In this document: one piece after another, positions 11,017 through 24,833 of the stretch
Layout: every line of letters begins with the position of its first letter
How positions within the stretch are numbered: position 1 is the stretch's first letter
Assembly (NCBI GenBank): GCA_008711295.1
Contig: VUYV01000119.1
Location: 1,207,159 to 1,271,158, forward strand
Direction: 5' to 3'
DNA length: 64,000 nt
Source: Anarhynchus alexandrinus
Taxonomy: Eukaryota; Chordata; Aves; Charadriiformes; Charadriidae
Made by a program: the position numbers and the translations under genes
Notes under the pieces: model-generated
Told to the model about the DNA's origin: nothing
Databases searched by the model: none
The model's input: only the letters and a program-made list of their open reading frames with translations

Positions 11017-11755
11017 CTGGGTAGGAATAACCCCATGCACCAGTACAGCTTAGAGGTTGACCTGCTGGAAAGCAGCTCTGCAGAGAGGGACCTGGGAGTC
11101 CTGGTAGACAACAAGTTGACCGTGACCCAGCAATGTGCCCTTGTGGCCAAGAAGGCCAATGGTCTCCTGGGGTGCATTAAAAACAGCATGGCCAGCAGGT
11201 CATGGGAGGTCATCCTCCCCCTCTTCTCTGCCCTGGTGAGGCCACATCTGAAGTACTGTGTCCAGTTCTGGGCTCCCCAGCTCAAGAAAGATAAGGAACT
11301 ATTGGAGAGAGTCCAGGGGAAGGCTACAATGATGATCAGGGGATGGGAGCACCTCTCTTATGAGGAAAGGCTGAGAGGCCTGGGTCTGTTTAGCCTGGAG
11401 AAGACTGAGAGAGGATCTCATCTATGCTTATAAATATCTGAAGGACGGGTGTCAAGAGGATGGGCCCAGACTCATCAGTGGAGCCCAGCAACAGGACAAG
11501 AGGCAACAGGCACAAACTGGAACACAGGAAATTCTATCTCAACATGAGGAGGGACTTCTTTACTTTGAGGGTGACAGAGCACTGGAACAGGCTGCCCAGA
11601 GAGGTGGACTCTCCTCTGGAGAGATTCAAACCCCACCTGGATGTGTTCCTGGGCAACCTGCTGTAGGTGAACCTGCTTTGGCAGGGGGCTTGGACTAGAT
11701 GGTCTCCAAAGTTCCCTTCCAACCCCTACCATTCTGTGATTCTGTGTGATTCTGT
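11017..11755 (+). mobile_element. CR1 LINE, 5'-truncated, frameshifted
   Basis: An ORF2 C-terminal region reads from 11035 to about 11400 ([35 protein letters not shown]), then shifts frame near 11400-11460 and resumes ([28 protein letters not shown]) to 11666. The 3' UTR is of the GGGGCTTGGACTAGATGGTC type, unlike that of the copies at 7243 or 39826, so this is another subfamily. It ends in ATTCTGTG octamers. Confidence 0.94.
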
Positions 11756-14700
11756 ATCAGCCCCCCTCACAGGGCAGCTTGTGTCCACTGTGAATTTATA
11801 TAAGCCCTAGTGCTTTTGCTTTAAGTCAGATTTCACATCAGCAGAGGGCTGAACCTCTGTCACTACACATTCCCTCCTATAGCTGTAGAAATAAACTGCT
11901 TGTGCCTGACCTGAATCTGCATTTCATAAATTTCATTGACTTACACCAAACACCAGTACAAGTGAAACCTTGTTACATGTCTGATGGGAAGGATGCTGTG
12001 TAGACAGAGTGCTTTTAGTCAGAAGACTTGAAAACACTGGTGGAAGCACAATAAATCATGGTTGTGTTGGTACATCTGAGTATATAATTATTCTACAGCT
12101 TGTAACAATAGTAAAAATCTTTGTGGTAGATGACTAGATGATCTTATCTGTGATGATTACCTTTTTTCTGCCTTCAAACCCCATAATCATTTACAAATAA
12201 ACTGTCCTCAAGCCATGTGAGGAAATGGCAGTAACAGCTGTCTGACAAAGGTAACTTCCTAAAGTTACGCCAGCTACTGACCTCGGAGTGAACCGGCCCT
12301 GTGTTAAGGTGCAAGAACACGTCTTCAGCATACAAGGTTGATAACCTTGAACTACAAGCAGGGGTAATGCACAATGGCAGATGGGCATGAAACATCTGGA
12401 AAGGGTAGGTGACTCCCGAGAAGGTCTCGTCTGGCATGCCCACTCCCAAAGGGCTGTTAACAGTACAGTCCTGGGAAGGAGGAGGCTCTACCCATTCAAA
12501 GATATAGATATGGGTCCAGATATCATCTGTGCATTGTGTTTGGCCACTTGCCAGGCTGCAGCCATCTCCAGCAAGGTTTTTCCCACCCTTGGTTGTGAGC
12601 GGTTGTCTGTGTGTAATCTTTAAGTGCTATCTCCGTAATCTGCCGTATTCTTATGTTGAATAGGGGTACCCACAGAGTAAGTACAGGAATCCTAGACTAT
12701 TTTATGGGACCCCAGATTTAACATTTCCTGCCTTCAGAGATGCTACAAGCATGGTCCTCAGGTCAAGCTTAAGGGAAATTTTTCTGAAAAGGGGTCAAAG
12801 GGGCTCTTGGAGGGTCTGCTATGGCAGGGTCTGCTGCAATGGAGATAGGAATGTGAGAACTAGGGGAGACAGACGATGGACCAGCTTAAGTTGACTGGGA
12901 GTTCAGTTCGTTAATTCAGCAGTACATAAAGTAAGTTGACAAAAATGGTCAGAAGAGAATACCAGGCAAATACCTGGCTCTGTAAAGACTAGTGGTATCA
13001 AAGCTATTCTCTTGGGTGGTTTATAGCTAAACGCATCTCTGCTGGGACAGATCACAGTAAAGCTGTGCACCACAGAACTCGAGATACTCATACATGTTGT
13101 TTGCAATATTGAGATGCTGCTTGTTCAGTTCAGTTCAGAGGAAAAATATATTCAAATAGTGATGCAGTATTCCATCATGCCCCTTTGTGGCACTAGGAAT
13201 AGTGGCCACTTTGTTAGCTGGCAGCTATGTGTTTTCCAGAATAATTTGACATACTGTCAGACTGCAGAAAGCAGTGGAGGTCGTGAAATATATTTCTTTT
13301 TCTTTTAGCACCAAAGGTGCAAAGTATGCGGCTNAAAAAAAAAGAAACCATTCAGGGACAAGGACTTTGCACTTCACAAGTCTGGGAGTGAAATGTTACA
13401 CAATTAGTAAATAATCTTGAATTATGCAATTTACCCTGAATTGGTTTGGTTGGTTTTTTTTGGGGGGGGGGACGGGCAGTAGGCTATGCAGAAGATTAAA
13501 AATGCAGAATTGAAAATGCAAAATTAGAAAGCAGTGTATCTCACACTGTATCCATAATTAAACATTTTTTTATTAATGCTCCTGATGTTTGGGAGAAAGA
13601 CAAGTCTGCATGCTGATTTCACTTCACCATAAGCTAATTTCTCTGGGAACATGAAAGATAACTTTTTGTTTGTCTTCTGGCTTTTTGTGGCTCACATCAC
13701 CATCAAGCACTAGTATGTCAAACTGAAAAATAATGTATAGCCCTAGTGATATCAAACATTGCTTTTTTTATTGTTTTTCAGTGGCCAAGAGTGGCTTGGC
13801 ATTTGTGATAAATTGAGTTAGTCATTTGATTGCATGTAGTCTCTTCATCTTTTAATAAGAAGCTGTAACTCTCATTGAGCTCTCCGTGTGTGTGAGTGTG
13901 CGTGTGTGTACGAAAGCACATATACCCAAACTTCCAAGTGTGCTATTCCAAAAATGATATCGGCAGAATCAGGACCTTGTGATATACTGTATGTAAGAAC
14001 AACTATCATCAAGATTTTACCACAGATGATGTGGAAAAACGTCTGTTTTCCCAATGATTTAGGTGAAGCAGCCCGGGGCCTGGCATGTGGCAGTTCTGTC
14101 CTTTCTTCCTCTAGACTCAGCTCTTCATGATTTGAAATTCAGAGATTACCTGTTGCTTGACTTGGGATGGGTCTGAGGGCTGTTATTCTGTAAGCAGCAA
14201 CACATTTTCTTGCATCTTCTTTTAATCAATCTGGTATTGGTCAGATTCTGGACGAGACAATTCTGTGAACTGGTCCTGTGCAGGGATATATGTGATATTG
14301 TGTGTCCTGTTCGGTAAGGATATATGAAATACTAGCTAAGAGACATCTGCTGGTGTACATTTCCTGTCCTTTTATGTTTAAGGTATGTCTGTCTTTGGAT
14401 AGGTCTTGCTTTCTGGTTAGAGTCCCACTGTGTGTGTGCTAGCTTACGTAGACTCTTTCTTCCTTAGATGGGAAGTGGATAGCTTTCCCGACAGCTTTGT
14501 CCTTAGAAATGAGACTGTGTGTTTAGCTCGGTGGCATATCTGTCATGTAATTGCATCAGTTTTCCCCACCTAGGGAAGAAACTTGAAGGAGTTGCATGTC
14601 TCAATTTGTTTTGAAATACAAGTTCCTCAAATTGATGGGCAGGAGCTCAACCGGAATGATTCTAGTTATCCACTGAGTAATCCCAAACAACAGTCTGGCT

Positions 14701-16358
14701 CTGTACGTAATGCTCTGGATGAAATGTGGAAATAGGCTGTGGAAATCCCTTCCCAAGTCTAGGTGCCAAGACCATCCATGGCCCTCGCAATATCAGGACA
14801 AGTTCTGTGTATGTGTCTTCAGTCTCTCGGTCTTCTCGTTACACAGAGAGGTGTTGAGTAGAATGCTTGGTGGATCAACATCTTGAGCATGCAATGATAT
14901 GCATCTGAAGGTGCCTCCATATGGCCAATGGCAGAACTCAAACAGTACAGTTCGAATACCAAGTGTTAAGCTGACGCTATATAAACTGTTTCCAAACAAT
15001 TGATGGATCAAATATAATAACAAAGATATTTGTTAGACAAAGTGCTTTGTGGAAATCCTGATATTTGGTAGGTGAATCTTAAACTGGCAAGAGGATCTAG
15101 ACTTCCATTTGCTAATGTGTGGTTTTAACTTTATTAGTTACTCCATTCAATCAAAGGCATGTATAAACCTTTGAAAAATGAGATCCTGCATTTGTAAAAT
15201 CAGTCATTAGCAAGGAATAGCCTGTTCACCATCAGATGCAATAATTCAAGCCTTCAGCTTGTTGTTCTTAACTTTTCAGTTTGCTGTCAAAATAGTATTT
15301 TATATATTATAATATTAATTTAATAATAATGGGTGCCTACATCTTTTTGAATAGACAGAAATGCAGTTTGGACTTTTGTATCTTAATTCTGCTCTATTCC
15401 AAACCAAAACTGAAAAAGTTTGTGTCTAGCAGAACTGGACTGAAGATATACTGCTGCTGTATAGCTAGATGGCAGTATTCACATTGCTTTGAGAAAAAAC
15501 AGGGTTATTCGAAAGATTTTCAGAAAAATCTCTCTGCTCCGTAACAGCTAAATGACATGGTCCGATTTTGAAATGAGCTGCATAAGGATGTCTGAATACG
15601 TAATACATCTGAAATCTGTCCACTTCATTTATCTGTCTAAACTGGAGATGAATACTTTGGCCCTAGAGGTAATGAGTATGAAACGTAGTATTTCCCTGTT
15701 GATCGTCTTAACTGATTATGTGTCCACATCTTTCAAAACAGGCTAATGTAATATTATAAGTTATGATTTTTATTTGAGAATTTTATAAAAAAGATACTGT
15801 AATAAAATAAAATAAGAACATTCTTTTTACATACATACTCCATTTCCTTAAAATTTGAGGAAATATTAATGGAAAAGTTGAATCTTTGCCATTGATTCAG
15901 CAGGCCTTGAATCATACTTTAAATTATCTTCTACTGTTTTTCTTCAGTAGAAAACCTCCCAAATCTCATTTGTTTGATTACAAAAGCAAGTAAATGGGGC
16001 ACAGTAAAATGCACAAGCTATTGAACACGTCTATAATAATAGACTAGCCTGTAAACACAGTGAACAGGGAAATAGGTTCCAGCTTCACATCCCGAGAAGT
16101 TACTTTAAATGGCATTAGAGGGAAACATGTTTCTGATAGTATCATGACATGCTACAACAAGCTTGCTTTGATTATATAGGACTTTTCTTCCTTTCAGATA
16201 CATTACAAAATACTTATTCAACAAAGTCTTTCTCCAATGAGCTCCTTCTATCTATCCCACCAAGCCTTACCTATCTTCATCAGGCATGATCCCACCACCT
16301 CTTGTCTTGCCCTGTAGCGGGACAAGGACACCTTTCAGAACATTACCACGTTATTGAA
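11756..16358. other. Intergenic, no recognisable gene
   Basis: About 4.6 kb of mostly AT-rich DNA. It includes a TG-rich simple repeat (about 13885-13909), a G-run near 13461-13471 and a single N at 13334 next to an A-run. Open frames are short and resemble nothing I know. The part at 12180-12760 is less AT-rich and could be an old unclassified repeat. Confidence 0.55.
13885..13909. repeat. (TG)n-rich simple repeat
   Basis: A short alternating purine-pyrimidine tract (GTGTGTGTGAGTGTGCGTGTGTGT) with two interruptions. Ordinary microsatellite. Confidence 0.85.
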
Positions 16359-16576
16359 CATTAGGAAGAAGTTTTTCACTTTAAGGGTGGTGAGGCACTG
16401 GAACAGGTTGCTCAGAGAGGTTGTTAAGACCCCAACCCTGGAGGTGTTCAAGGCCAGGCTGGATGTGGTCTTGGGCAACCTGGTCTAGTGGGAGGTGTCC
16501 CTGCCTATGGCAGGGGGGTTGGAACTCGATGATCTTCAAGGTCCTTTCCAACCTAAACCATTCTATGATTCAATGA
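16359..16576 (+). mobile_element. CR1 LINE, 3' fragment
   Basis: Starts at ATTAGGAAGAAGTTTTTCAC within the ORF2 C-terminus, passes through the CACTGGAACAGGTTG segment (HWNRL), the GGTTGGAACTCGATGATCTT 3' UTR and ATTCTATG octamers. Same subfamily as the copies at 3493 and 40573. Confidence 0.94.
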
Positions 16577-17307
16577 TTTTTCTCCCTACTGACTAAAGAC
16601 ATTCATTTTTCTAGTCCAGGCCATCGCGCACATTGGCACAAGCCTTCCTGTCCCTAATGTGTCAGCCCACATGAAGTTGAGCCTGGGAAGACCCAGGACA
16701 GGGGAGCGTGGGCCCTGCCGGCTCACACAGCCTGAGGCTCACACAGAGCTTCTCCTATGAGCAAAGTTGTGGGCTGGCTCCACCTTGTCCTCTCAGCTTT
16801 CTGGAGGATGACCCATACCCCGAGGCTCACTTGCTAAAAAGCCTGCTTTGCAATTACATGCAACCTTGGATGCCTGATGCTTTACGTGAAATGGAGTTTG
16901 CTTGCACTCAGTTGAAGACCAGAGTGAGCTGCAAGGAGCTGAATAGCAAAAAAGCACAGTGGAGTGAGACCAGGAAGATATGGGTATGGGTAAGGAGGAG
17001 ACATGTAGGTTTGGGCAATGATTTCTGTGCAGCACAGGCAATATTTTGTAAATCAAAAAGAGACAATAATCTGGGCTAAGTAGTGTTGCTTTATGGTATA
17101 TTTGCTGTTGGATGTAAGGCACTGTGTCGATGGCCAGTTACAACTCCACATTTGAAGGAGCATCTTGGAAGGTGTTAGACAAGCTGAGTACTCTGGAGGT
17201 TTCTTCTATACTTTATTATGTGCTGACTCTTCTCCATGAACAGAGTTGTGAATTCTTTACTTACTCTCATTCTTGTAGGCAGTTGTTCACATGCTTATTT
17301 CAGTTGA
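16577..17307. other. Spacer between CR1 copies, no gene assigned
   Basis: It contains a plus-strand open frame (16708-17079, 123 codons) with no family resemblance and no splice or promoter context. I do not call it a gene. Confidence 0.55.
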
Positions 17308-18762
17308 TCAGAGGCTGGCAAATATGACACCTATCTACAAGAAGGGCTGCAAGGAGGATCCGGGGAACTACAGGCCTGTCAGTCTGACCTGGGTGCTGGG
17401 AAGGTTATGGAAAAGATAATCCTGAGTGCCATCATGAGTGCACATGCAGGACAACCAGGTCAAGTGTCATCTTGAGTGCACATGCAGGACAACCAGGTGA
17501 TCAGGCCCAGTCAGCACGGCTTTATGAAAGTCAGGTCCTGCTTGACAAACCTAATCTCTTCTATGACAAGGTGATCCGCTTAGTGGATGAGGGAAAGGCT
17601 GTGGGTATTGTCTACCTAGACTTTAGTAAAGCTTTTGACACTGTTTCCCACAGCATTCTCCTGGAGAAACTGGCTGCTCGTGGCTTGGACGGGTGTACTC
17701 TTCACTGGGTAAAAAACTGTCTGGATGGCCAGGCCCACAGAGTGGTGGTGAATGGAGTTAAATCCAGTTGGCAGCTGGTCACAAATGGTGTTCCCCAAGG
17801 TTCAGTATTGGGGTCTGTTCTCTTTAATATCTCTATCAACGATCTGGACGAGGGCATCGAGTGCACCCTCAGTAAGTTTGCAGATGACACCAAGTTTGGC
17901 GGGAGTGTTGATCTGCTTGAGGGTAGGATGGCTCTGCAGAAGGATCTGGACAGGCTGGACCGATGGGCTGAGGCCAATGGCATGAGGTTCAACAAGGCCA
18001 AGTGACGGGTCCCGCACCTGGGTCACAACAACCCCATGCAGCACTACAGGCTTGGGGAAGAATGGCTGGAAAGCTGCCTGAGGGAAAAGGACCTGGGGGT
18101 GCTGGTTGACAGCCAGCTGAATACGAGCCAGCAGTGTGCCCAGGTGGCCAAGAAGGCCAACAGCATCCTGGCCTCTATCAGGAATAGTGTGGCCAGCAGG
18201 ACTAGGGAAGTGATTGTCCCTTTGTACTTAGCACTGGTGAGGCCCCACCTCAAATACTGTGTTCAGTTTTGGTCCCCTCACTACAGGAGGGACACTGAGG
18301 TGCTGGAGCGTGTTCAGAGAAGAGCAACGAAGCTGGTGAAGGGTCCAGAGCACAAGTGTTATGAGGAGCGGCTGAGGGAACTGGGGTTGTTTAGTCTGGA
18401 GAAAAGGAGGCTGAGGGGAAACCTTTCTGCTCTCTACAACTACCTGAAAGGAGGTTGTAGAGAGGTGGGGGTCGATCTCTATTCCCAAGTAGTAAGTGAT
18501 AGGATGAGAGGAAACAGTGCAAAGTTGCACCAGGGAGGTTTAGATTGGATATTTGGAAAAATTTCTTCACTGAAGGGGTTGTCAAACTTTGGAACAGGCT
18601 GCCCAGGGAAGTGGTTGAGTCACCATCCCTGGAGGTATTTAAAAGATGTTTAGATATAGTGCTGAGGGACATGCTTTAGTGGTGGACTTGGCAGTACTAG
18701 ATTAACGGCTGGACTTGATGATCTTAAAGGGCTTTTCCAACCTAAATGATTCTATGATTCTG
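17308..18762 (+). mobile_element. CR1 LINE, longest copy here, with reverse-transcriptase core
   Basis: About 1.45 kb. An open frame at 17472-18005 carries the main RT palm motifs: motif A ([14 protein letters not shown]), motif B ([15 protein letters not shown]) and motif C (FADDTK). A stop at 18003-18005 replaces the Cys codon expected after NKAK; the frame then resumes from about 18036 through the C-terminus. Upstream, a 38-bp direct duplication (17430-17505) disrupts the frame. The 3' UTR (GGCTGGACTTGATGATCTTA) differs from the other copies. The endonuclease domain and ORF1 are absent, so the copy is dead. Confidence 0.96.
17430..17505. repeat. 38-bp tandem duplication inside CR1
   Basis: GAGTGCACATGCAGGACAAC occurs twice, 38 bp apart (near 17436 and 17474), each followed by CAGGT. 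The duplication lies within ORF2 of the CR1 and adds a non-multiple of three, breaking the frame. Confidence 0.9.
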
Positions 18763-21700
18763 TTTTTACAGAATTTTGTAAAAACAAATTTCACTAACTG
18801 CTTAAAAATTGTCTCTAAATGTATGCAAAGTTATATATTCATTTACTAATGAGATGGTATTTCCTAGAATCCCCTTGTCCTTGATGTTCCTGTGCTGAGG
18901 GTTGCATAGAGAACAACGGGGAAGCTCCCATGTTGGAAGGACTTGCCTTCTCAGTAGGAGGTTAAAGGCAGTAGGGGATACAGATGAGAAGTCCAAGAAA
19001 GCCATGGGACTGTTCAGAGCCCCATTCAACCTTAAACTGAAGTAAATTGAAGAGTAAATTAGAGTGTTCTGGTGTCTTCTGCAAATCAGCTCTACTACAC
19101 ACTTTTAAAAGGTCCATGGGGATAGGACGGATGTGGACTACACGTCGGACAGGCTGGTTCCCTGGCAGGGGGACAGAAGAGGGAGAGCTGATTGGAGTGG
19201 CTTTCCTCAGGTGCTACCACCACTTCAACTGTGACACTAGTCATAGGATTGTGCTGACCTGATCTGGAGGCCAAAGGAGACCCCTGCCCTTGCCAGGGTG
19301 GTGTAGGTCTTTTCTGGTAAGCTGTTGCAGTGGCTTCAGCATTAAAACAGGGCTGAGTTTAGCTCTGCTATCACAGTTCAATTATTTATGAATTTCAGCT
19401 CACTGTCCTTGGAGGTACCATTGAGAGAACCTTTTCTGCTGCTCTCTGTACTTTCTTATCTGGAGTTTATAGACTAAACTGCAGAAAGCAAAGCAGGCTA
19501 ACTCTGTGGCGTGCAGAGGCGTGAGCCTGAAATCAAATATTCCTGCAGTGAAAACCAGGTCTTGCTCAGGATGTCTATAGACTGCAGACTATAGTATAGT
19601 ACAGAAATCCTTAAACCTATTTTCAGTATTTCTGCATAACACTGGAAGTTATACTACGGACATATCTATCTGAAAACATAATAATTAAAGCGTGCTTTTA
19701 TACCAAAAGTGCACCATTGTGTTTTTCTTCAGTGATTCTGGTCTTACAGCCCCGTTCTGACTGCCTTGCTTGCTAACCCATAGACTAAAAGCTTTCTGAA
19801 TTTCCTTTATTTATATAAACCAAATCCCTGTGCTTTTTAGTTTATGGAAATGTTTTTTATATTTATCAGCTCAATGGAGGAAAGCTGCCATCAGAACCTG
19901 AAATGAAGCTCCAAAGTTTTTGCAGATGTGTAATATCAAACAAAGGTCAGTAGTTCATAATCAAAAGCTGTATAACATGGAACAAAGGTCAATAGTTTAT
20001 TAAATCTCATAAGCGGAAGCTATAAAAGTTGGATGAAAAAGTGACCTGAAAGTTCACAGCTCTCTTATCAATACTTGAATAGGAGATCATTTTGAAACCT
20101 TGGACTTGAATATACAGGTAGGCATGATAGGTAGTACATTAATTACCAATATAATTGAATTTATTTTAAAATTTGCCAAAACATAGAGAAAAATGAGACC
20201 ATGACTATGCAGACACCTAAGTACATCTGTAATGTTATGGACTGACCTGCGTGGTCCTACTTGTGTGTGATTTTGTCCAAGTGCCTAGACAATTTGTGAC
20301 TCATTAACCACTCTGTGCTTACCCTAATTCCTCTTCCCAAGGTTAGAAGGCTGCAGCCTTTACTCAGAGACAGCTCATGGTTATTCCAGCTTGGCAGTGA
20401 CAACACTTAAGTACCTGAAGCATGTATAAAAGTTGAACTTTAAACAAAAGCTTCTTTCTTATTGTCTTTATGTACTTCCTTAGGTAAATTATACAGTACA
20501 AGTGTTGGCATGTTGTTCCAACATCGTATAAATAAATTACAGTAAAATTACTGTTTTCTTCATTGGGTGAAGGAGAAATATGTATTAAATTTAGTGAACA
20601 TGAAACTCCTGAAATGAATTTTTTTTTCCAGACTTTTATATTAGACTTCAAAATTATTATAATTGAAATACTTAATATCTTTCCTTTTTCTTCAGGGATT
20701 ACAAGGAAAACTCTTCTGGGGCTAATTTAAGACAAACAAGTCCCAATCACTAGAGCTGTGAACTCTTTAACCTACTGGACGAAGTGTCTGTATGATATTA
20801 AAATGCAAGTAACAAGCTTATATCCCAAGGATTATGCTTTTATGAGAAATTTGTCATACCTTTTATTCCTTCAGTGCCTGAGACATTATATTCCAGTACA
20901 ATTATTTTCTTATCCTCAAATAGTATTTATTAAAATATTTAAGAAAACATAATATGCAGCATAATTAAATCTAGATTTTTATGTACTTAGGTCTCGATAT
21001 GTGCTATTAGGGAATTAACCTGGTTTGAAGTCTCTACTTGTAGGACCAAAATACCCTTTCACTTTCCCTCTTGCAAATCAAATGAACTAGTATTCATTTC
21101 ACCCTTGAAAAGCTCAAGAATTCATGCCGTCTACATACTAGTGGAGTGCAGAGAGGCTGAGGGCGTAATTACATTAACAGTCAGATCATCCTGGTTTAAA
21201 AACCAACCAACGAGCCGACCCACGTAGATCTGTTTCTTTTTCTTTGATTTGGCAGGTTTTGAACGCCACTGATGGAGTTCATAGTAGGTCCCCATCACAG
21301 TCACGTCTGCAGAGCTGATGGGATGATGAACTGCAGCATGGAGGTGGGGAACTTGTTAAAATGTTCTTGCTGCCAGAGAAAATGGAGCACCGCCAGCACC
21401 CTAAGGATCTAAAATACACCCTCTAAACTATTTCTCGGGCGTGTAGTAGTTAGTAGCTCATTTATTTTGTTAGTGTAAGCTAACAGTAAGCAGTAGGACG
21501 GGGATCACCATCTTCTGCTGAGAACAGCGGCTCTCCAAACTAAGGTGCCGTGAGAAAGGTACACTACTGAGCATAAGGAAGCACGTGCATTTGGAGGATG
21601 GTGGCTTGCATCATCCAGGAAAATAACACCTCCACACAGTATCAGCCATAACAGTGAAAGCTAAATTAGCTTTCCTCACAATACGCCATGTTTCATCTTG

Positions 21701-24051
21701 GACTGGTCAAATGATTACTTTGTTCTAATTCAAAGGAAACACATATTTTGAAGATATTAATTCTCTCCAACTTGTTTTTACTTGTAAAATGCTTTAAATT
21801 CAATAAATATTCAATACGTATTTGCTCAAGCAGAACTTGTTCCACTGTTTGTGTCTGCTGCATAAATTTTATGAGTATTTTCAAAAGCTGCCTGAGTAAA
21901 ACTATAGGTATTCAAGAGCAGAATGTTGTTCTCCTGGCTTCAAGGATTGGTGGTTAAGTGGCTTATATAGTTTCCTTATTTTGTTTGAAGACTTTAAAAA
22001 AGTAGCTCCTGTAGACGTTTTTATGTGGTAGGCATGAAAACGGTGAGTGTATGAAAAATGCTTTTGGACTGAAATTAAGATGTCAAATTTAACCTAAATT
22101 TGAGTTAATCCCTATTGAACTGAATTCTGTATTAACAGGATTATACACCTCAGAGGTGAGACAGCTTCCAGTTCTTTGTCTGCTCTAGTTTAAAATACTT
22201 AAAGTAAGAGGGCTTATATCACCTCTGAAACATTGCACTCTCATTTTCTTGCATTAGACCTTTCTGCCTCAGCTTCTGCACTTACAGTAAGAGCAGCATT
22301 CTCCAGTGTTGTCAAATATTGCCCTATCTTTAATGTTCCCTTGGGGAAAAGACTATAGCCAAAAAAGATCTAGAAAGAGTTTCAAAATCAGTAAAAATAA
22401 TAAAAAAAGAAAGCTCATGTAAAACAACAAGTATGGCATATACTGCATTTCCAGAAACACATGCAGGGAATGCTTCCTCCTAAAATCATTCTTGCCTTTT
22501 GTAACTTTGCTGAAAATAATTCTGCTCACTTGTCAGCCAGCCCTGACTGCCCTACCCTGTATAATAGCGCCTGATGTCAGGACCTGCGAATGATCCTAGA
22601 TATTAGTCTATATTAAATACACTCAAATAGCAGTGTGTTAAGATATAACGCAACAGTGACACTAACATGAACCAAACTTTGAGAGACTGATGGACAAAGA
22701 GAAGAAGCTAACCTGAACAAGCTAGCAGGCTGCTATCACGTATAAGGATGTATATCACAATGTATGATTGAAGTGGTACAATATAGATATGGGAAACTGA
22801 AATATTTTACTAACAGTTCAGCAATAGCCAGGACATCGCCCTTCCTGGGCAAGGAAACAGCAATTGTGTGCTGATGTATAGGCTCTGGAGGGGAGAAGAG
22901 CCCATTCCAACCTAGTGCTTCAGTACTCTTTCTAGCTATAAAGCAGGAAAACTTTCCAAACTTGATGGGGTAATGGGAGGGTTTATATTATTAAGAGCAA
23001 TGGGCCAACAAGTGTTCGATGTCAGTCTTGGTCAATCTAAAGTACCTCAGATAACCAACTGGTGTAATTAAATCAGATTGGTCAATTTTGCTGGAAATGC
23101 CCACATCAAAACAAAGATGATGCAGAAGTTCCTTGGACTAATCCTGTCATTAATTGCAGAAAGACCTAGCAAATTGACTTGTTATAATGTACTGTTTAAG
23201 CTTTAACTCAGAATTGATAGTTTTACTTTGTGGACACATTCTTGAAACGAGCATTTTACTTAGAAAAAACAGTGTAGATGTCATAGGGCCTTATGAATAG
23301 AGTATTTGTTAGTAAAAATATTGAATGCTGTCCTCAGAATCAGTGACATCGTTCCACCACTTTCCCACTGGTACAGGTGCTTACTCTTGTAAAGGCTGTT
23401 GCCATGTGTGTTCATGAAGTGCAAAGCGTGGTGTGGTGCTTCCTCCCACCAGCTGCTGGCCAGTGCAAATTATCCACCTTGTGCAATGACCGCTTTCTGA
23501 GGAGCAGCAATAGCGACTGGAGCTGGTGAGGGCCAGGAGGTCTTAATCTGGAAACAGAAAAGGACAATGTCCTATGTCAATGGCCTTGTTCATATTTTGT
23601 CATCGGATTTCTATACAACTCGGGAAGTTTCTTACTGTGACACAGGTACAGTAACCAAGTTTGCTGTGAAGCACTTGAAAACCATTTCAGTCTGGAGATA
23701 ACTAGAAGGAGGTGTGCAGAGCCATCAGGCTGTATCCCCGTATTGACTGACTCATGTCCTCTGCACATGAAGGGTCTTGTGTGGGGACCCAAAAGAGAAG
23801 AGAATGAGGCTTCCTACTCTTTCAGAAACCTGAAGGGGTGAGGGTATCCCCAGCTGCAGAAGCTGAATCCACATCTCGCGTACTGTTGCTTTTTTTTGCA
23901 GATGTTCTGATCTTGCCTTCTCACTCCTTTAGGGCTGGAACTGACACAGGCTAATGCCTCCAGCGCATCATAATCACAAAGTACTTGCAAAGAAGTGCAC
24001 CAGCATGCACAATATTAAATAAAAACACCAATTTCTTCAGTTTCCCTGTAG

Positions 24052-24205
24052 AATAACTATGGAATAGTTATGGAATATGGAAAACTATGGAATAACTATT
24101 ATTTTATTACTTTATATTTATATTATATATATTATACATATATTATATTTATTATTATATATTATTATATATACTATTATATAACTATGGAATAACTAAG
24201 GAATC
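24052..24205. repeat. AT-rich low-complexity tract with flanking repeats
   Basis: A block of TATATTA-type sequence (about 24095-24180) lies between copies of ATAACTATGGAATA (near 24054 and 24181, plus partial copies at 24066-24110). The core is nearly pure A/T with many overlapping self-complementary stretches. Probably expanded by slippage. Confidence 0.8.
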
Positions 24206-24782
24206 AATAATTTGTCTCTTGATTTTTGTGCATATATGTTAGCAGTTATGTTGATCTGGGGCTGTAGCCTTTTAAAGCACATCTTTTGCTGCTCTTTTAA
24301 AACATCAGCTTTTCTAAAACTACCAGATGAGAATATCCTCGTGGTCAAGAATTTGGGAGGAACGAAGTGTCTCTAGGTTTGCTGGCTGCCAGCAGCTGTA
24401 ACGGAGGTGGCCTGTGACCGAGGAGCTGCTGCCTGGCTGCCCCCCTCACTTCTGCCTGGCTCCCTAGGGCACAGCTGCTGTGGGAGCTGAGAGCTTGGAG
24501 AAAGTCCAGGAGCAGTGGGGAGGTTCATCAGGCACTCCAGTACTGCTCTGTCTTTGCCGAAGTCTCTGCATTTCTAGCATGAGCGACAGTAAGGACTAAT
24601 TAATTTGGAAACCTGCAGGAAGGCGGCACGTCTGTCACAACTGTGGTACATCTGCAGCGATGATGTCGCGGTGATGTGGCACGTTAGCAGTGATGCTGGC
24701 AGGTGTGAGAGCACTGGGTGGCACAGGGGATGGCGGGGGAGCCCCAGCCAGGCAGACGGGGATGGGGACGGTGCAGCCCAGC

Positions 24783-24833
24783 TTGGTGTGTAAGGAGATT
24801 TGGTGTGTAAGGGGATTTGGTGTGTAAGGGCAC
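24783..24833. repeat. 17-bp tandem repeat, three copies
   Basis: The unit TTGGTGTGTAAGGRGAT is repeated three times (24783-24799, 24800-24816, 24817-24833), the last with a changed 3' end. It lies in the GC-richer patch of the large intergenic region. Confidence 0.88.

Noticed and set aside
16708..17079. 123-codon plus-strand frame as a gene
   Set aside because: No family resemblance, no promoter or splice context, lies between CR1 copies.
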